Shown here: positions 19,267 through 29,477 of the stretch, piece after piece | Numbering within the stretch: the stretch's first letter is position 1 | Layout of the letters: every line of letters begins with the position of its first letter | Origin: JAVJST01 sp040219295 | Lineage (GTDB): Bacteria; Pseudomonadota; Alphaproteobacteria; Rhodospirillales; Casp-alpha2 | DNA: 64,000 bases | Reading direction: 5' to 3' | Assembly (NCBI GenBank): GCA_040219295.1 | Contig: JAVJST010000005.1 | Span: 1,404,184-1,468,183, forward strand | The notes under the pieces: generated by a model | What the model was told of the DNA's origin: nothing | Database searches by the model: none | Seen by the model: only the letters and a program-made list of their open reading frames with translations | Made by a program: the position numbers and the translations under genes

Positions 19267-19295
19267 CAAAATCTTGTGGTTATCCACAGATTTTG
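19267..19295. terminator. Bulged stem-loop after the GT fusion gene; loop and 3' arm contain a perfect DnaA-box sequence
   Basis: CAAAATCTTGTGG (19267-19279) and CCACAGATTTTG (19284-19295) pair as 12 base pairs with one bulged base and a TTAT loop. A-rich and T-rich ends on both sides suit a bidirectional rho-independent terminator between the two large genes. Positions 19280-19288 read TTATCCACA, the consensus DnaA box, so a protein-binding role is the alternative. Confidence 0.55.
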
Positions 19296-19317
19296 GCGCA
19301 ACATTTACCCCAATCTT

Positions 19318-19345
19318 TTGATTCGCTGATTTCCGGCGCTATACT
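19318..19345 (+). promoter_or_regulatory. Candidate sigma-70 promoter for the coiled-coil gene
   Basis: TTGATT (19318-19323) and TATACT (19340-19345) are 16 bases apart. The start would fall near 19352, about 23 bases before the ATG at 19375, with GGGAGC as the ribosome site. Confidence 0.55.
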
Positions 19346-19374
19346 TTTCTTCCCAGATTGCGGGAGCTCGGGCC

Positions 19375-22300
19375 ATGGCTGAAAAATCGGACAAGGGGCG
19401 CAAGACGACCCAGGACACGGCGTCTGACAAGGATCAGGAGGCGGTCGTCCTCGACCGATCGTTGCGCGGCGCCGGCGGCGAAACGGACGGCGCGCTGCCG
19501 GCCGCGTTCGATTTACCGATCGAGCCGGAAGCCTGGCGACCGCCGTTCCTGCTGCGCTACCACATTCCGGTGATGTTCGGCGTGCTGGCCAGCGCCGCCT
19601 GGCTGATACTGGCCTACATCGTCGTCGAGGATCAGCTCGGCTGGAACAACCTCGACGTCCTGCTGGCGCACGAGATCGGCGGCGTCGCGGCGGGCGTCAT
19701 GACGCCGGTCGCGTTGCTTTGGATGGTTGTCGCCTTTTTCGAACGGGGCCGCGCGCTGCGCCATGAAACCGAGGCGCTTCGCTGGCAGCTTCGCCAACTC
19801 GCTTATCCGAGCGATCGCGCGGAGACGCGCCTGCACGAGATCACCGACTCACTTCGTCGGCAGGCGCAGGAACTGACCAAGGCGTCCAATGTCGCGGCAA
19901 CCCAGGCCGAGGCCATGGCCGGGCTTGTCAAGAAACGCTCGGTCGAACTGTCGCAGGTTTCGGCGGATGCCGATCTCCGCGCCCGGGCGGTGTCCGAGGC
20001 GCTGAAACGTCAGACCGACGATCTGCGCGAGGTCACCGACAGGGCGGTGCAACGTGCCCGTGAGATTGGAGACAGTCTGTACGAGCGGTCGCAGGAGCTG
20101 ATCACGTCCTCCGATAGGGCGTCGGCGCGAGCCGAGGACCTCAACTCGGCACTTCGCGAACGCAGCCAGGAATTGGCCGAGGCCAGCCGCGAGGCGAGCG
20201 AAAGCGTCGAGCAGGTGACGTCCGTGTTTGAGCAGCGCGGCCAGCACTTCGCCGAAACCGTCGGCAACGTCGTACGCGACGCCGACCATGCCGGCGACCT
20301 GATGAACGAACGCGCCGACAAGCTCGTTTCCGTGGTGCGAACCGCCGGACAGCAGGTTGAGACCGCATCCGAGGCGCTCGGCCGCCAGTCGCAGGACATG
20401 ACAAAGCGCACGGAACACACGGCACAACAGGTCGAAGCGCTGCGCGACATGCTCGAACAACAGAAGTCCGTGCTTTCCGAAGCGGCCGACCATCTGGAGA
20501 AACGGGCGAGCGAAATCGAGGAATCGCTCGACCGACAGTCCACCGCGCTGGGCGATACGTCGAAGAGTGTGCGCGACACGGTGCGTGAGACGACCGGTGA
20601 CCTGGAACGCTCGACGCGCAACCTGCAGAGCGCGTCGCAGATCGCCAACGAACGCATTCACCAGGTCGGCGAACAGTTCCGCGAGCGTATCAACGAGGTC
20701 AACACGATCACCGCCAATGCGGAAGCCGGTGTGACCTCGGTGACTACGGCGCTTGAGACCAGCGCCGAGAGCCTCGCAGTGGTCAGCGACCGGGTCATCG
20801 GCGAGATGGCGCGTGTCGGCGAGGCGCTGCAGAGCCGGTCGGATCAGCTCGACGCGACGTCGACCGAGGCCTCGGAACGTGTCCGCCGTTCGGCCGACAC
20901 GCTGTCCGGCCAGTCCGAGAACATCGAACGGATCGCGACCAACACCGAGCAACGCCTGACCGATGTCGGCGAGACCCTGCGTCAGCGCTCGGCGGATCTG
21001 GAGAATGCGACCGAACGCGCGGCACAGCGGATGACCGCGGTCAACCAGGACTTCCATCTGCAGAGCGAGAAGCTGGAAAGCGCGACCGAGCGGGGAACCA
21101 GCAACGTCCAGAAGGTGATCAATCAACTGAAGCTGTCGGCGGACACGGTCGATCACGCGACGGAACGGACCGATCAGTCAGTCGGCAACCTGCGGGCGCA
21201 GCTGGGCGATGCCGAGGCGCTGGCTAACCGGGCGTCGGCGCGGATCGACGAGCTTGGTCGTCAGGTCGACGAGGAGGCGATCCGCATTGAGCAGGCGACC
21301 AAGACGAGTTCCGACGCGCTGGATGCGGTGCATGGGCGTCTCGAGCACGAGGGCCTGACCCTGGAGAACCTGACGGAACGGCTGACCGCGGCGGCCCGCA
21401 AGGGCAGCGAGGAACTGGGGCGTCAGGTAACGGACCTCGAGAATGCCTCAGACCGGGCCGACGTGCGCATGGATACCATGGAAGGCCGTCTCACCCGGGC
21501 GCTCGGCCAGCTTCTCGGCGCCTCGGATCAGGCGTCGGAACGCGTGCAGGCGTTGGCCGAGGTTCTCGAAACCCGCAGCCAGGGGATCGAGACGGCGTCC
21601 AGCAAGGCGGTTAGTGACGTTTCCCGGGTCAACGAATCGCTGCTGGATTCAACCCGAGAGATGACCTCGCAGACGGATCGCGCGGCGCGTCTGATCTCGC
21701 TGGTCAACGACGCGATGCTGCGTCAGAGCAAGGGGCTCGGTGCGGCCGCCGACCAAACGGTGGACCGGGTCGACACAGCGGCACAGGTCATGGCGCAACG
21801 TGCCGACGAACTGCGTGCCAAGCTGGACGAGACGGATGCGCGCATCGATCTGACGAGCAATGCGCTGGCCAAGCGTTCGAGCGATCTTGCCGAGGTCAGC
21901 ATGGATGCGGCCCACCGGATAGAGGATGTCGCCGAGCTGCTGAAGAACCGTTCAGCCGAAGTTGCCGGTGCGGGTGACGCGGTTACGTTCAGCATTCGCC
22001 GTACGGCCGAGACGGCGCGTGATCAGATCAAGGAACTTTCTGAACAGACGACCCGCGGGATCTCCGATACCGCCGCCGCCGCGGCGCGAAGCGCATCCGA
22101 TGCCGGGGCCCGGGTACGCAGCGAGGTCAAGCAGGTCGCGGACGAGGCGGCGGAAGGGATCGGCCAAGCGGGGACCGCGGCGCGAGACGAGATGGAACGC
22201 ACCACGGTGCAATCGGACGATGCGTTAAAACGTCTCCTCGCGATCGCCGAATCGCTACGTCAGCATACCGGCGAGATGGGCGATCAGGTCGGCCACGCGG

Positions 22301-23691
22301 AGGAACGGCTGTCGGCGTACGGCGATACGCTAAAATCGCGCCGCGACGAGATCGACGAGACCTATCACCGGGCCGCCCAGCACGTCTCCGCGTTCACCGA
22401 ACACCTTCAGAAACAGTCGGCAGATGTCGGACGGACCAGCGACGACGCGGCGCATCGCATTGGACAGGTCGCCGAAGCGCTGGGGTTGCGCAGGCAGGAG
22501 GTCGACAGTTCCGTCGACCGGGCGACCAAGCTTCTCAGCGGCGTCAATGCCAGCCTGCGCCAGCAGTCGGACGACCTGCGCGGCATAGCCGAGCGCGCCG
22601 GCAGCGACCTGGGCGGCGTCCGCGACGACCTCAGGGAGCAGACACAGGAACTGCGCGACCAGGCAACGACGACGTCGGAGAGCCTGCGCTCGATCGGCGA
22701 TCAGCTTCGCGAGCGCATCCAGGCCCTCGACGAGGCGTCAGGCAAGGCCCAGCAGAATGTCGGCCATGCCGCAGACGATATCCGCGATCGCACCGCCGAG
22801 GTCGCCGCCGCGGGCGGTCGGGCCAAGGAGCAACTCGAGGCGCTCGGCGAGAGCCTCGAGGGACGGGCCATCCAGGCCGGCGCCGTGATGGACGAGAATT
22901 CGAAACGTCTGACGCACGCCGCCAGTCTGCTGCGCGAACATGCCGAAGGCTCGGAAGTTCTCGCCGATCAGGTTCTCAACAAGGTCGGGACCGCCAATGA
23001 GACCCTGCAACGCCAGATGAAGGACGTGACGGCCGCCGCCGGGGACGCAGAGAAGGGATTGTCGCAGTTGGGCGAAACGCTGGGCCGGCGGGGCCAGGAG
23101 GTGTCCGGTGTGACCGACGACGCAATCCGGCGGCTGCATGCCTGGGATCAGAGCGTTATCTCGCATGCCCGCGTGCTCAGCGAACTCACCGAGGAGATAT
23201 CCGGGCAGTCGGACAACGTCGCCGAGAATTTAAGCCGCCGGACGCGCGAGATCCGCTCGGCCGCTGACGAGGCGAGCCACTTACTGGTCGAATTGCGTGA
23301 GCGCACCAAGGTTGCCGCGACTGACGACTTCCTGCGGCACGCGGCATTCGTCATGGAGCGGTTGCAGTCACTGGCCGTCGACATGAACCGCCTCATGGAA
23401 GTCGAGGTCACGGAAGAGGACTGGCGTCGTTACAACCGCGGCGAACGCGGTGTGTTCGTGCGCAAGCTGCTAGGCTTCCGCGAGAAGGCGCGCCTCACCG
23501 TGATCCGCGATCACTACCAGGAAGACCCGGATTTCCGCGAGTACGTGACGCGCTACCTGAAGCAGTTCCACACCCTGATCGAGGAAGCCAAGAAGCGCGA
23601 TCAGGAGAACGTGCTCAACACGACCTTGCTGTCGTCTGACATGGGCAAGCTCTTCATGTTGCTTAACAGGGCGCTCGGACGCGACGATTAG
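19375..23691 (+). CDS. Giant membrane-anchored coiled-coil protein with 25-residue repeats (apolipoprotein-like; possible polarity factor)
   Basis: 1438 residues. A charged N-terminus of 55 residues precedes two membrane helices (about 63-84 and 101-122), so both ends are probably cytoplasmic. Residues 160-1312 form a near-continuous helix built from a strict 25-residue repeat, roughly LxxRSxxLxxASxxAxxRVxxVxxx, about 46 copies. The final 126 residues (1313-1438) are a non-repetitive, conserved-looking domain (DFLRHAAFVMERLQ, TEEDWRRYNRGERGVFVRKLLG). Similar proteins get the apolipoprotein A1/A4/E label. The plan of two membrane helices plus a long coiled coil resembles alphaproteobacterial TipN and the Agrobacterium growth pole ring protein, which act in polarity. 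That link is inference from architecture, not demonstrated homology. Confidence 0.8.
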   Translation: MAEKSDKGRKTTQDTASDKDQEAVVLDRSLRGAGGETDGALPAAFDLPIEPEAWRPPFLLRYHIPVMFGVLASAAWLILAYIVVEDQLGWNNLDVLLAHEIGGVAAGVMTPVALLWMVVAFFERGRALRHETEALRWQLRQLAYPSDRAETRLHEITDSLRRQAQELTKASNVAATQAEAMAGLVKKRSVELSQVSADADLRARAVSEALKRQTDDLREVTDRAVQRAREIGDSLYERSQELITSSDRASARAEDLNSALRERSQELAEASREASESVEQVTSVFEQRGQHFAETVGNVVRDADHAGDLMNERADKLVSVVRTAGQQVETASEALGRQSQDMTKRTEHTAQQVEALRDMLEQQKSVLSEAADHLEKRASEIEESLDRQSTALGDTSKSVRDTVRETTGDLERSTRNLQSASQIANERIHQVGEQFRERINEVNTITANAEAGVTSVTTALETSAESLAVVSDRVIGEMARVGEALQSRSDQLDATSTEASERVRRSADTLSGQSENIERIATNTEQRLTDVGETLRQRSADLENATERAAQRMTAVNQDFHLQSEKLESATERGTSNVQKVINQLKLSADTVDHATERTDQSVGNLRAQLGDAEALANRASARIDELGRQVDEEAIRIEQATKTSSDALDAVHGRLEHEGLTLENLTERLTAAARKGSEELGRQVTDLENASDRADVRMDTMEGRLTRALGQLLGASDQASERVQALAEVLETRSQGIETASSKAVSDVSRVNESLLDSTREMTSQTDRAARLISLVNDAMLRQSKGLGAAADQTVDRVDTAAQVMAQRADELRAKLDETDARIDLTSNALAKRSSDLAEVSMDAAHRIEDVAELLKNRSAEVAGAGDAVTFSIRRTAETARDQIKELSEQTTRGISDTAAAAARSASDAGARVRSEVKQVADEAAEGIGQAGTAARDEMERTTVQSDDALKRLLAIAESLRQHTGEMGDQVGHAEERLSAYGDTLKSRRDEIDETYHRAAQHVSAFTEHLQKQSADVGRTSDDAAHRIGQVAEALGLRRQEVDSSVDRATKLLSGVNASLRQQSDDLRGIAERAGSDLGGVRDDLREQTQELRDQATTTSESLRSIGDQLRERIQALDEASGKAQQNVGHAADDIRDRTAEVAAAGGRAKEQLEALGESLEGRAIQAGAVMDENSKRLTHAASLLREHAEGSEVLADQVLNKVGTANETLQRQMKDVTAAAGDAEKGLSQLGETLGRRGQEVSGVTDDAIRRLHAWDQSVISHARVLSELTEEISGQSDNVAENLSRRTREIRSAADEASHLLVELRERTKVAATDDFLRHAAFVMERLQSLAVDMNRLMEVEVTEEDWRRYNRGERGVFVRKLLGFREKARLTVIRDHYQEDPDFREYVTRYLKQFHTLIEEAKKRDQENVLNTTLLSSDMGKLFMLLNRALGRDD
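19852..23310 (+). repeat. Protein-level tandem repeat, about 46 units of 25 residues (75 bases)
   Basis: Aligning successive units by eye, the leading Leu (or Met, Phe, Val) recurs every 25 residues with a basic or polar Arg-Ser pair at positions 4-5, Leu at 8 and a hydrophobic residue at 19 and 22. One unit near residue 625 is shortened to 21, and one stretch near residues 880-950 is irregular. DNA identity between units is low, so the array is old and held by selection on the protein. Confidence 0.8.
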
Positions 23692-23709
23692 AGCACCGGC
23701 GCGGCAGAA

Positions 23710-24129
23710 TTACCCGGCAATGGCATTTATGTAATCGTCGGGAAATCCGAGATCCCGGAGCACTGTTTGAAGGTCGGCGGCATAGCGTTCGTTGAACGTG
23801 TCTGCGGACGGCGGGTCAGGCAGGTTGTAACAGAGGACGTCGCCGGTACTCCGGTCGTCGAACTCGGCGATCAGCAGCTCCGGACGATAATTCTCGAGCC
23901 CGTCGCTCGCATAAAGCCGCTCGGCGTTAGCTTTCGTCAGCGAGAACACCATGCCGAAGCAGTTGTTGCCTGGTCGCGGAACGAGCGCAGCCCGATCGCC
24001 GATGACAAGGGCGTAATCGCGCACATGGGCGCGACGCGGATTGTTCGCCGCAATACCGAGACGGCTCAGGATGCCGGCATCCATGAACAGGCCGTAGAAG
24101 AACACGTCGATCGTTGCCTGTTCATTCAT
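23710..24129 (-). CDS. Gamma-glutamylcyclotransferase/AIG2-like protein
   Basis: A 139-residue protein with the start VFFYGLFMD, the YGxL-type substrate loop of the GGCT fold, and a downstream GLENYRPEL segment with a candidate catalytic glutamate. Members cleave gamma-glutamyl amines or gamma-Glu-amino acids to 5-oxoproline. It overlaps the upstream chelatase gene by eight bases and is the last gene of the siroheme/sulfite reductase group, so it may help recycle gamma-Glu-Cys or glutathione for cysteine supply. That role is inference. Confidence 0.7.
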   Translation of the reverse strand: MNEQATIDVFFYGLFMDAGILSRLGIAANNPRRAHVRDYALVIGDRAALVPRPGNNCFGMVFSLTKANAERLYASDGLENYRPELLIAEFDDRSTGDVLCYNLPDPPSADTFNERYAADLQTVLRDLGFPDDYINAIAG

Positions 24130-24979
24130 GCCACGGTGCGTCCCACTGGCGGACTCGTTCGAGCGTCACCTGCGGGATCGACGGGCACGCGCCGAGCAGC
24201 GGCCCGTAGTACATGCGATTGCCGTCCACGTCGTAGGGGCCTGCGATGCTCCCTTCGGCGAGCGTGGTGCTGGCGCCGCGACCGGCGAAGCCCATGGCTT
24301 CGGGAATGTCGTGACGGCCATGGCGGCCGAGGTTCATCAGGTACGGCACAACCAGCACAGTGTCGGTACGCACGTGATCGCGCCAAGTGTCGAGAGATGG
24401 TGACTGGTCGATGAATACCGCGTCAACGGTTTCAGCAATGCCAGCTGCAGATATGACGGCGACCACGTCACGGGTACGGTCGAAGTTGCCGGCGTGGCGA
24501 TCCGTGCCGTGCGCGGCGACGAGGACGGAGAGCGGCTTTTCTTTTGCGGGTAGACTGTCGATGAACCGACACAAACCGCCGACCTGCCAGTTGAGCAGGT
24601 CTTCGTGAGTGCCAACGGGGCGGCACATATGAATGCGCCGGCGCGTGCCTTCTGATATGCGCTCCGTCAGTGGTCCGCTGAGGCCCAGTGCTTCCGGAAT
24701 CAACGTGTCGATCGAGTAGCCGTCAGAGGCCATGAACGGCACGACGTAGATATCGCGGGCATCCTCGGCCTCGATAAGGTCCCGGGGATGCGGCGTGTCC
24801 CGCAGGAACGCCGCCCTGACGTCGGCGAACAGGCCGAGTTCGCGCAGCGTCTCGGCGTGTTTGCGGGCCATGTCGGCGCCGCTCGGCATCGACGAGCCAT
24901 GGGCCAGCAGGATCAGGATGGCGTCGCGCCAGGCGGTTTCGACGGTGGGGTGTTCGCCGGTTCCGACCTGGTCAGCCAT
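24122..24979 (-). CDS. Two-domain CbiX/SirB-type sirohydrochlorin chelatase
   Basis: 285 residues with two related CbiX domains: LLAHGSSMPSGADMARKH (about 23-40) and VLVAAHGTDRHAGNFDR (about 152-168), each with the metal-binding His in an HG motif and a later VVPF/VVPY strand. CbiX/SirB enzymes insert cobalt or iron into sirohydrochlorin. Next to uroporphyrinogen methyltransferase and the sulfite reductase, ferrochelation for siroheme is the likely role, though cobalt for cobalamin is possible. It overlaps both neighbours by eight bases. The precorrin-2 dehydrogenase needed between the two steps is not in this window. Confidence 0.8.
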   Translation of the reverse strand: MADQVGTGEHPTVETAWRDAILILLAHGSSMPSGADMARKHAETLRELGLFADVRAAFLRDTPHPRDLIEAEDARDIYVVPFMASDGYSIDTLIPEALGLSGPLTERISEGTRRRIHMCRPVGTHEDLLNWQVGGLCRFIDSLPAKEKPLSVLVAAHGTDRHAGNFDRTRDVVAVISAAGIAETVDAVFIDQSPSLDTWRDHVRTDTVLVVPYLMNLGRHGRHDIPEAMGFAGRGASTTLAEGSIAGPYDVDGNRMYYGPLLGACPSIPQVTLERVRQWDAPWHE

Positions 24980-25760
24980 GGGCTTCGGTATCGGCAGCGT
25001 CTTCCGGGACGAACCAGCTGAGGTCCTCGGCCAGCGCCACGACCTTGCCGATGACCAGCAGCGTCGCGCCGACGAGGTCGGCGGCCTGCGCTTCGGCCGC
25101 CAGCCGGCTGAGCACCGTGCGCACGACGCGCTGCTCCGGCCGCGTGCCCATGTTGATCGCCGCCGCTGGCGTATCCGGCGACAGCCCGGCGTTGATCAGT
25201 TCGGCGGCGATCGTTTCGACGTTGATCATGCCCATGTAGACGACCAGCGTGGTTTCCGGGTCCGCCAGGCTCTTCCAGTTGAGCTCCAGTTCCGTGCCGG
25301 CGCGGGTATGCCCGGTAACGAACCGTACACTGTGGGCGAGCCCCCGGTGGGTCAGGGGGATACCGGCGTAGGCCGCGCACGCGGCGGACGACGTGATCCC
25401 GGGGACAACATCGAAATCGACACCGTGTTCGGCAAGATAGGCGGCTTCCTCACCGCCGCGACCGAAGACGAACGGGTCGCCGCCCTTGAGCCGCACGACC
25501 CGGCGGCCGGCCCTCGCCAGGCTGACCAATAGCTCGTTGATCTGGTCCTGCGGCATGTAGTGGTTGCGCGCCGTCTTGCCGGCGAATATCCGCGTTGTGC
25601 CCGCCGGAATCAGGTCGAGAACCTGGTCCGAGACCAGCTTGTCATATACGACGACATCCGCGGCCTGCAGGAGCTCGTACGCACGCAGCGTCAGCAGGCC
25701 CGGATCGCCGGGACCGGCGCCGACCAGTGAGACGGGCAAGATGTCTTTAGATGCGCTCAC
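24972..25760 (-). CDS. cobA: Uroporphyrinogen-III C-methyltransferase (SUMT)
   Basis: 262 residues. SUMT methylates uroporphyrinogen III at C2 and C7 to give precorrin-2, the branch to siroheme and cobalamin. Signatures are VGAGPGDPGLLTLRA at the N-terminus, RLKGGDPFVFGRGGEE near residue 90 and YAGIPLTHRG. The GTG at 25760 is preferred because GAGGAAT lies eight bases upstream; a GTG at 25775 would place this site inside the gene. It has no CysG-type dehydrogenase/chelatase domain. It lies 83 bases after the DUF934 gene in the same operon. Confidence 0.92.
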   Translation of the reverse strand: MSASKDILPVSLVGAGPGDPGLLTLRAYELLQAADVVVYDKLVSDQVLDLIPAGTTRIFAGKTARNHYMPQDQINELLVSLARAGRRVVRLKGGDPFVFGRGGEEAAYLAEHGVDFDVVPGITSSAACAAYAGIPLTHRGLAHSVRFVTGHTRAGTELELNWKSLADPETTLVVYMGMINVETIAAELINAGLSPDTPAAAINMGTRPEQRVVRTVLSRLAAEAQAADLVGATLLVIGKVVALAEDLSWFVPEDAADTEAHG

Positions 25761-25842
25761 GCGGGTATTCCTCACAAACTTGTTGCGAGTCTAGTCAGAG
25801 ACAACGCTGCTGTCAGTCGGGATCGGACGCCGGGGTGCGAAA

Positions 25843-26335
25843 TTACGACACGGAGCCGGAAACACGACCGCGCAGGGCCGAAACCGGCGTACGGCGGTCG
25901 ACGGTTCGCTGATAGAACAACGAGAACTCGTTCATCGCCGTATTCCAGGCCGCGAGCGCTTTTTCGTCGGCGACTTCGATCGCGTTGACGCCACAGCGGT
26001 GCAGGAACAGGTACTGGTCTCGGATGACGTGGCCGACAGCGCGAATCTCGCCCTGATAACCGAACTGTTCACGTAGCTGGCGCGCCTGGGAGAACGCGCG
26101 ACCATCGCTGAACGTCGGGAACTCGACGATGATGGCGGCGAACTCAGGCAGGTCGCCGGCGATGTCCTCCATGGCCGCATCGTTCGGCAGGCGGAGCGCG
26201 ACCGGGGCGTCTTGCGCCCGGATCGCCTCCCTGTCGGCCTGCCAGTCCGCCAGGGAAACGGATACGGCCTGGCCGGGATCGATCGACTGAGCGCCTTCGA
26301 ACGCGACATAGGGGTCGTCGGCGATTGCGCCGTCC

Positions 26336-26349
<14 letters not shown>
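25843..26349 (-). CDS. DUF934 protein, sulfite-reductase-associated
   Basis: 168 residues from an ATG at 26349, overlapping the end of the reductase gene by 14 bases. It matches DUF934, with the phrase DLPEFAAIIVEFPTFSDGRAFSQARQLRE typical of the family. DUF934 genes follow sulfite/nitrite reductase genes in many Alpha- and Betaproteobacteria; the biochemical role is not established, and an accessory role in sulfite reduction is assumed from context. A longer in-frame reading to 26718 would lie inside the reductase and is not supported. Confidence 0.85.
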
Positions 26350-27991
<1,642 letters not shown>

Positions 27992-28028
27992 GACTGCCGT
28001 CCGGAACCAGGTAAGTCGCAGGTTGTGG

Positions 28029-28370
28029 TCAGAGACCGTTCTGGAACGCCGCCGGAGCGTTGGCGCCGCTTACCGCAAACGCCGCGTCGCGACCGTGATG
28101 CGGATGGGTCGTCGGCCCCTTTGACCGAATGGCCTCACGGTATCGCACCGGCTTGATCGTGCTACCTTCGCTGCGCACCTCGATCAGGTACGGTTCGACG
28201 ACGACGTTGGCGTCTACGGCTTCCTGGGCCGAGGCGAGCAGGGCCTCGCCTTCGGTCTCGCTCTCGGCGATGCCCGCTTCCGATAGCCAGATCGACCACT
28301 GGCCGTCGACCGTGAAATAGACCACGGCACCGTCGGTCAGGCGGTTGGCGGTAACGACTTGCTGGGTCAT
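28029..28370 (-). CDS. DUF2849 protein, first gene of sulfite reductase operon
   Basis: 113 residues from an ATG at 28370, with GGAAG upstream. It matches DUF2849 (VVTANRLTDGAVVYFT and a later LIEVR segment) found in front of cysI-type genes in Alphaproteobacteria. The role is unknown. A longer in-frame reading begins inside the promoter region and is rejected. It is 37 bases upstream of the reductase. Confidence 0.85.
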   Translation of the reverse strand: MTQQVVTANRLTDGAVVYFTVDGQWSIWLSEAGIAESETEGEALLASAQEAVDANVVVEPYLIEVRSEGSTIKPVRYREAIRSKGPTTHPHHGRDAAFAVSGANAPAAFQNGL

Positions 28371-28434
28371 GGCTTTACTTCCCGTGTTTGCGGACGGCGC
28401 AGTGGCACGTCCGCCGTGATGTTGTATTACGCTT

Positions 28435-28463
28435 AAATTAGGTGAAAGAGCATGAATTGTCAA
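28435..28463 (-). promoter_or_regulatory. Candidate sigma-70 promoter of the sulfite reductase operon
   Basis: On the minus strand, a perfect TTGACA (28458-28463) is followed 17 bases later by TAATTT (28435-28440), inside an AT-rich island of about 100 bases that stands out from the GC-rich surroundings. The start would be near 28428, about 58 bases before the DUF2849 ATG. Confidence 0.55.
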
Positions 28464-28513
28464 AAAATAAATGTGAAATATCCATAATCACATAGAGAAC
28501 ATGTAATTTAATG

Positions 28514-28549
28514 AGTAAAAAGAGGGCTGACCGCCGAAGCGGCCAGCCC
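28514..28549 (-). terminator. Rho-independent terminator of the sgaA-mtkAB operon
   Basis: GGGCTGACCGC (28524-28534) and GCGGCCAGCCC (28539-28549) form an 11-bp stem with one mismatch and a four-base loop. Read on the minus strand the stem is followed by TCTTTTTACTC (28513-28523), a good T tract, about 40 bases after the mtkB stop. Confidence 0.85.
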
Positions 28550-28588
28550 TACGTTGTGTAGCCCCCGAGGACGTTGGGAAAAGAGGGA

Positions 28589-29467
28589 CTACAACACCGA
28601 TGCGATCGTGGTGCCCATGTCGGACGGACGATGTGCGACGTGGACACCAGCGTCGGAGAGAATTTCGACCTTTTCGTCGGCGCTTTCGCCAAACGCGGAA
28701 ATGATGGCGCCCGCGTGCCCCATGCGCTTGCCCTTCGGCGCAGTCAGCCCGGCGACGTACGCGATGACGGGCTTGGACATGTGGTCGCGGATGTACTCGG
28801 CGGCCTCGGCTTCCTGCGGACCGCCGATCTCGCCGATCATCATGACGGCGCGGGTACCGGGGTCTGCCTCGAACAGCGCGAGGATGTCCTTGAACGACGA
28901 GCCGTTGATCGGGTCGCCGCCGATGCCAACGCTGGTCGAGACGCCGAGGCCGATATCCTTCATCTGGCTGGCGGCTTCGTAGCCCAGCGTCCCGGAGCGT
29001 CCGACGATGCCGATGTCGCCTTCGAGATAGATGTGGCCGGGCATGATGCCGAGCATGGCCTTACCTGGCGAGATGATGCCGGCGCAATTCGGTCCGACGA
29101 GGCGCATACGCTGTTCCTTCTTGTAACGCCGCAGATAACGCTTCACGCGCATCATGTCCTGGGCCGGGATGCCGTCGGTGATGACACAGCAGGTCGCAAG
29201 CCCGGCGTCGGCGGCCTCCATGATGGAATCGGCGGCGAATGGCGGCGGCACGAAGACGATCGAGGTGGTCGCCCCCGTCTCGGCAACGGCTTCCTTGACG
29301 GTATCGAACACCGGCCGGTCTAGGTGCGTCTTGCCGCCCTTGCCGGGGGTCACCCCGCCGACAACGTTGGTGCCGTAGTCGATCATTTCCTGGGCGTGGA
29401 AGCTGCCGATCTTGCCGGTGAAGCCCTGCACGATGATCGGGGTCTTTTCGTCGATGATGATGCTCAT
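28589..29467 (-). CDS. mtkB: Malate-CoA ligase (malate thiokinase) alpha subunit
   Basis: 292 residues from an ATG at 29467. It belongs to the SucD family: a CoA-binding N-terminal domain (IIVQGFTGKIGSFH), then a ligase domain with the phosphohistidine in MGHAGAI. Its wording follows Methylobacterium MtkB rather than SucD (THLDRPVFDTVKEAV, RRYKKEQRMR, GPNCAGIISPGKAMLGIMPGHIY). With serine-glyoxylate aminotransferase two genes away, malate thiokinase of the serine cycle is the best reading. MtkAB makes malyl-CoA from malate, ATP and CoA. Succinyl-CoA synthetase cannot be excluded by reading alone. Confidence 0.8.
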   Translation of the reverse strand: MSIIIDEKTPIIVQGFTGKIGSFHAQEMIDYGTNVVGGVTPGKGGKTHLDRPVFDTVKEAVAETGATTSIVFVPPPFAADSIMEAADAGLATCCVITDGIPAQDMMRVKRYLRRYKKEQRMRLVGPNCAGIISPGKAMLGIMPGHIYLEGDIGIVGRSGTLGYEAASQMKDIGLGVSTSVGIGGDPINGSSFKDILALFEADPGTRAVMMIGEIGGPQEAEAAEYIRDHMSKPVIAYVAGLTAPKGKRMGHAGAIISAFGESADEKVEILSDAGVHVAHRPSDMGTTIASVL

Positions 29468-29477
29468 GGCTCTGTCC

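Noticed and set aside
16013..19267. A very long open reading frame (1084 aa) on the strand opposite the glycosyltransferase fusion
   Set aside because: It is an antisense frame kept open by high GC. Its sequence has no domain pattern and it runs wholly against a well-supported gene.
19852..23310. Tandem DNA repeat or CRISPR-like array with 75-base period
   Set aside because: The period exists in the protein. DNA units differ from one another and there are no constant spacers or direct repeats.
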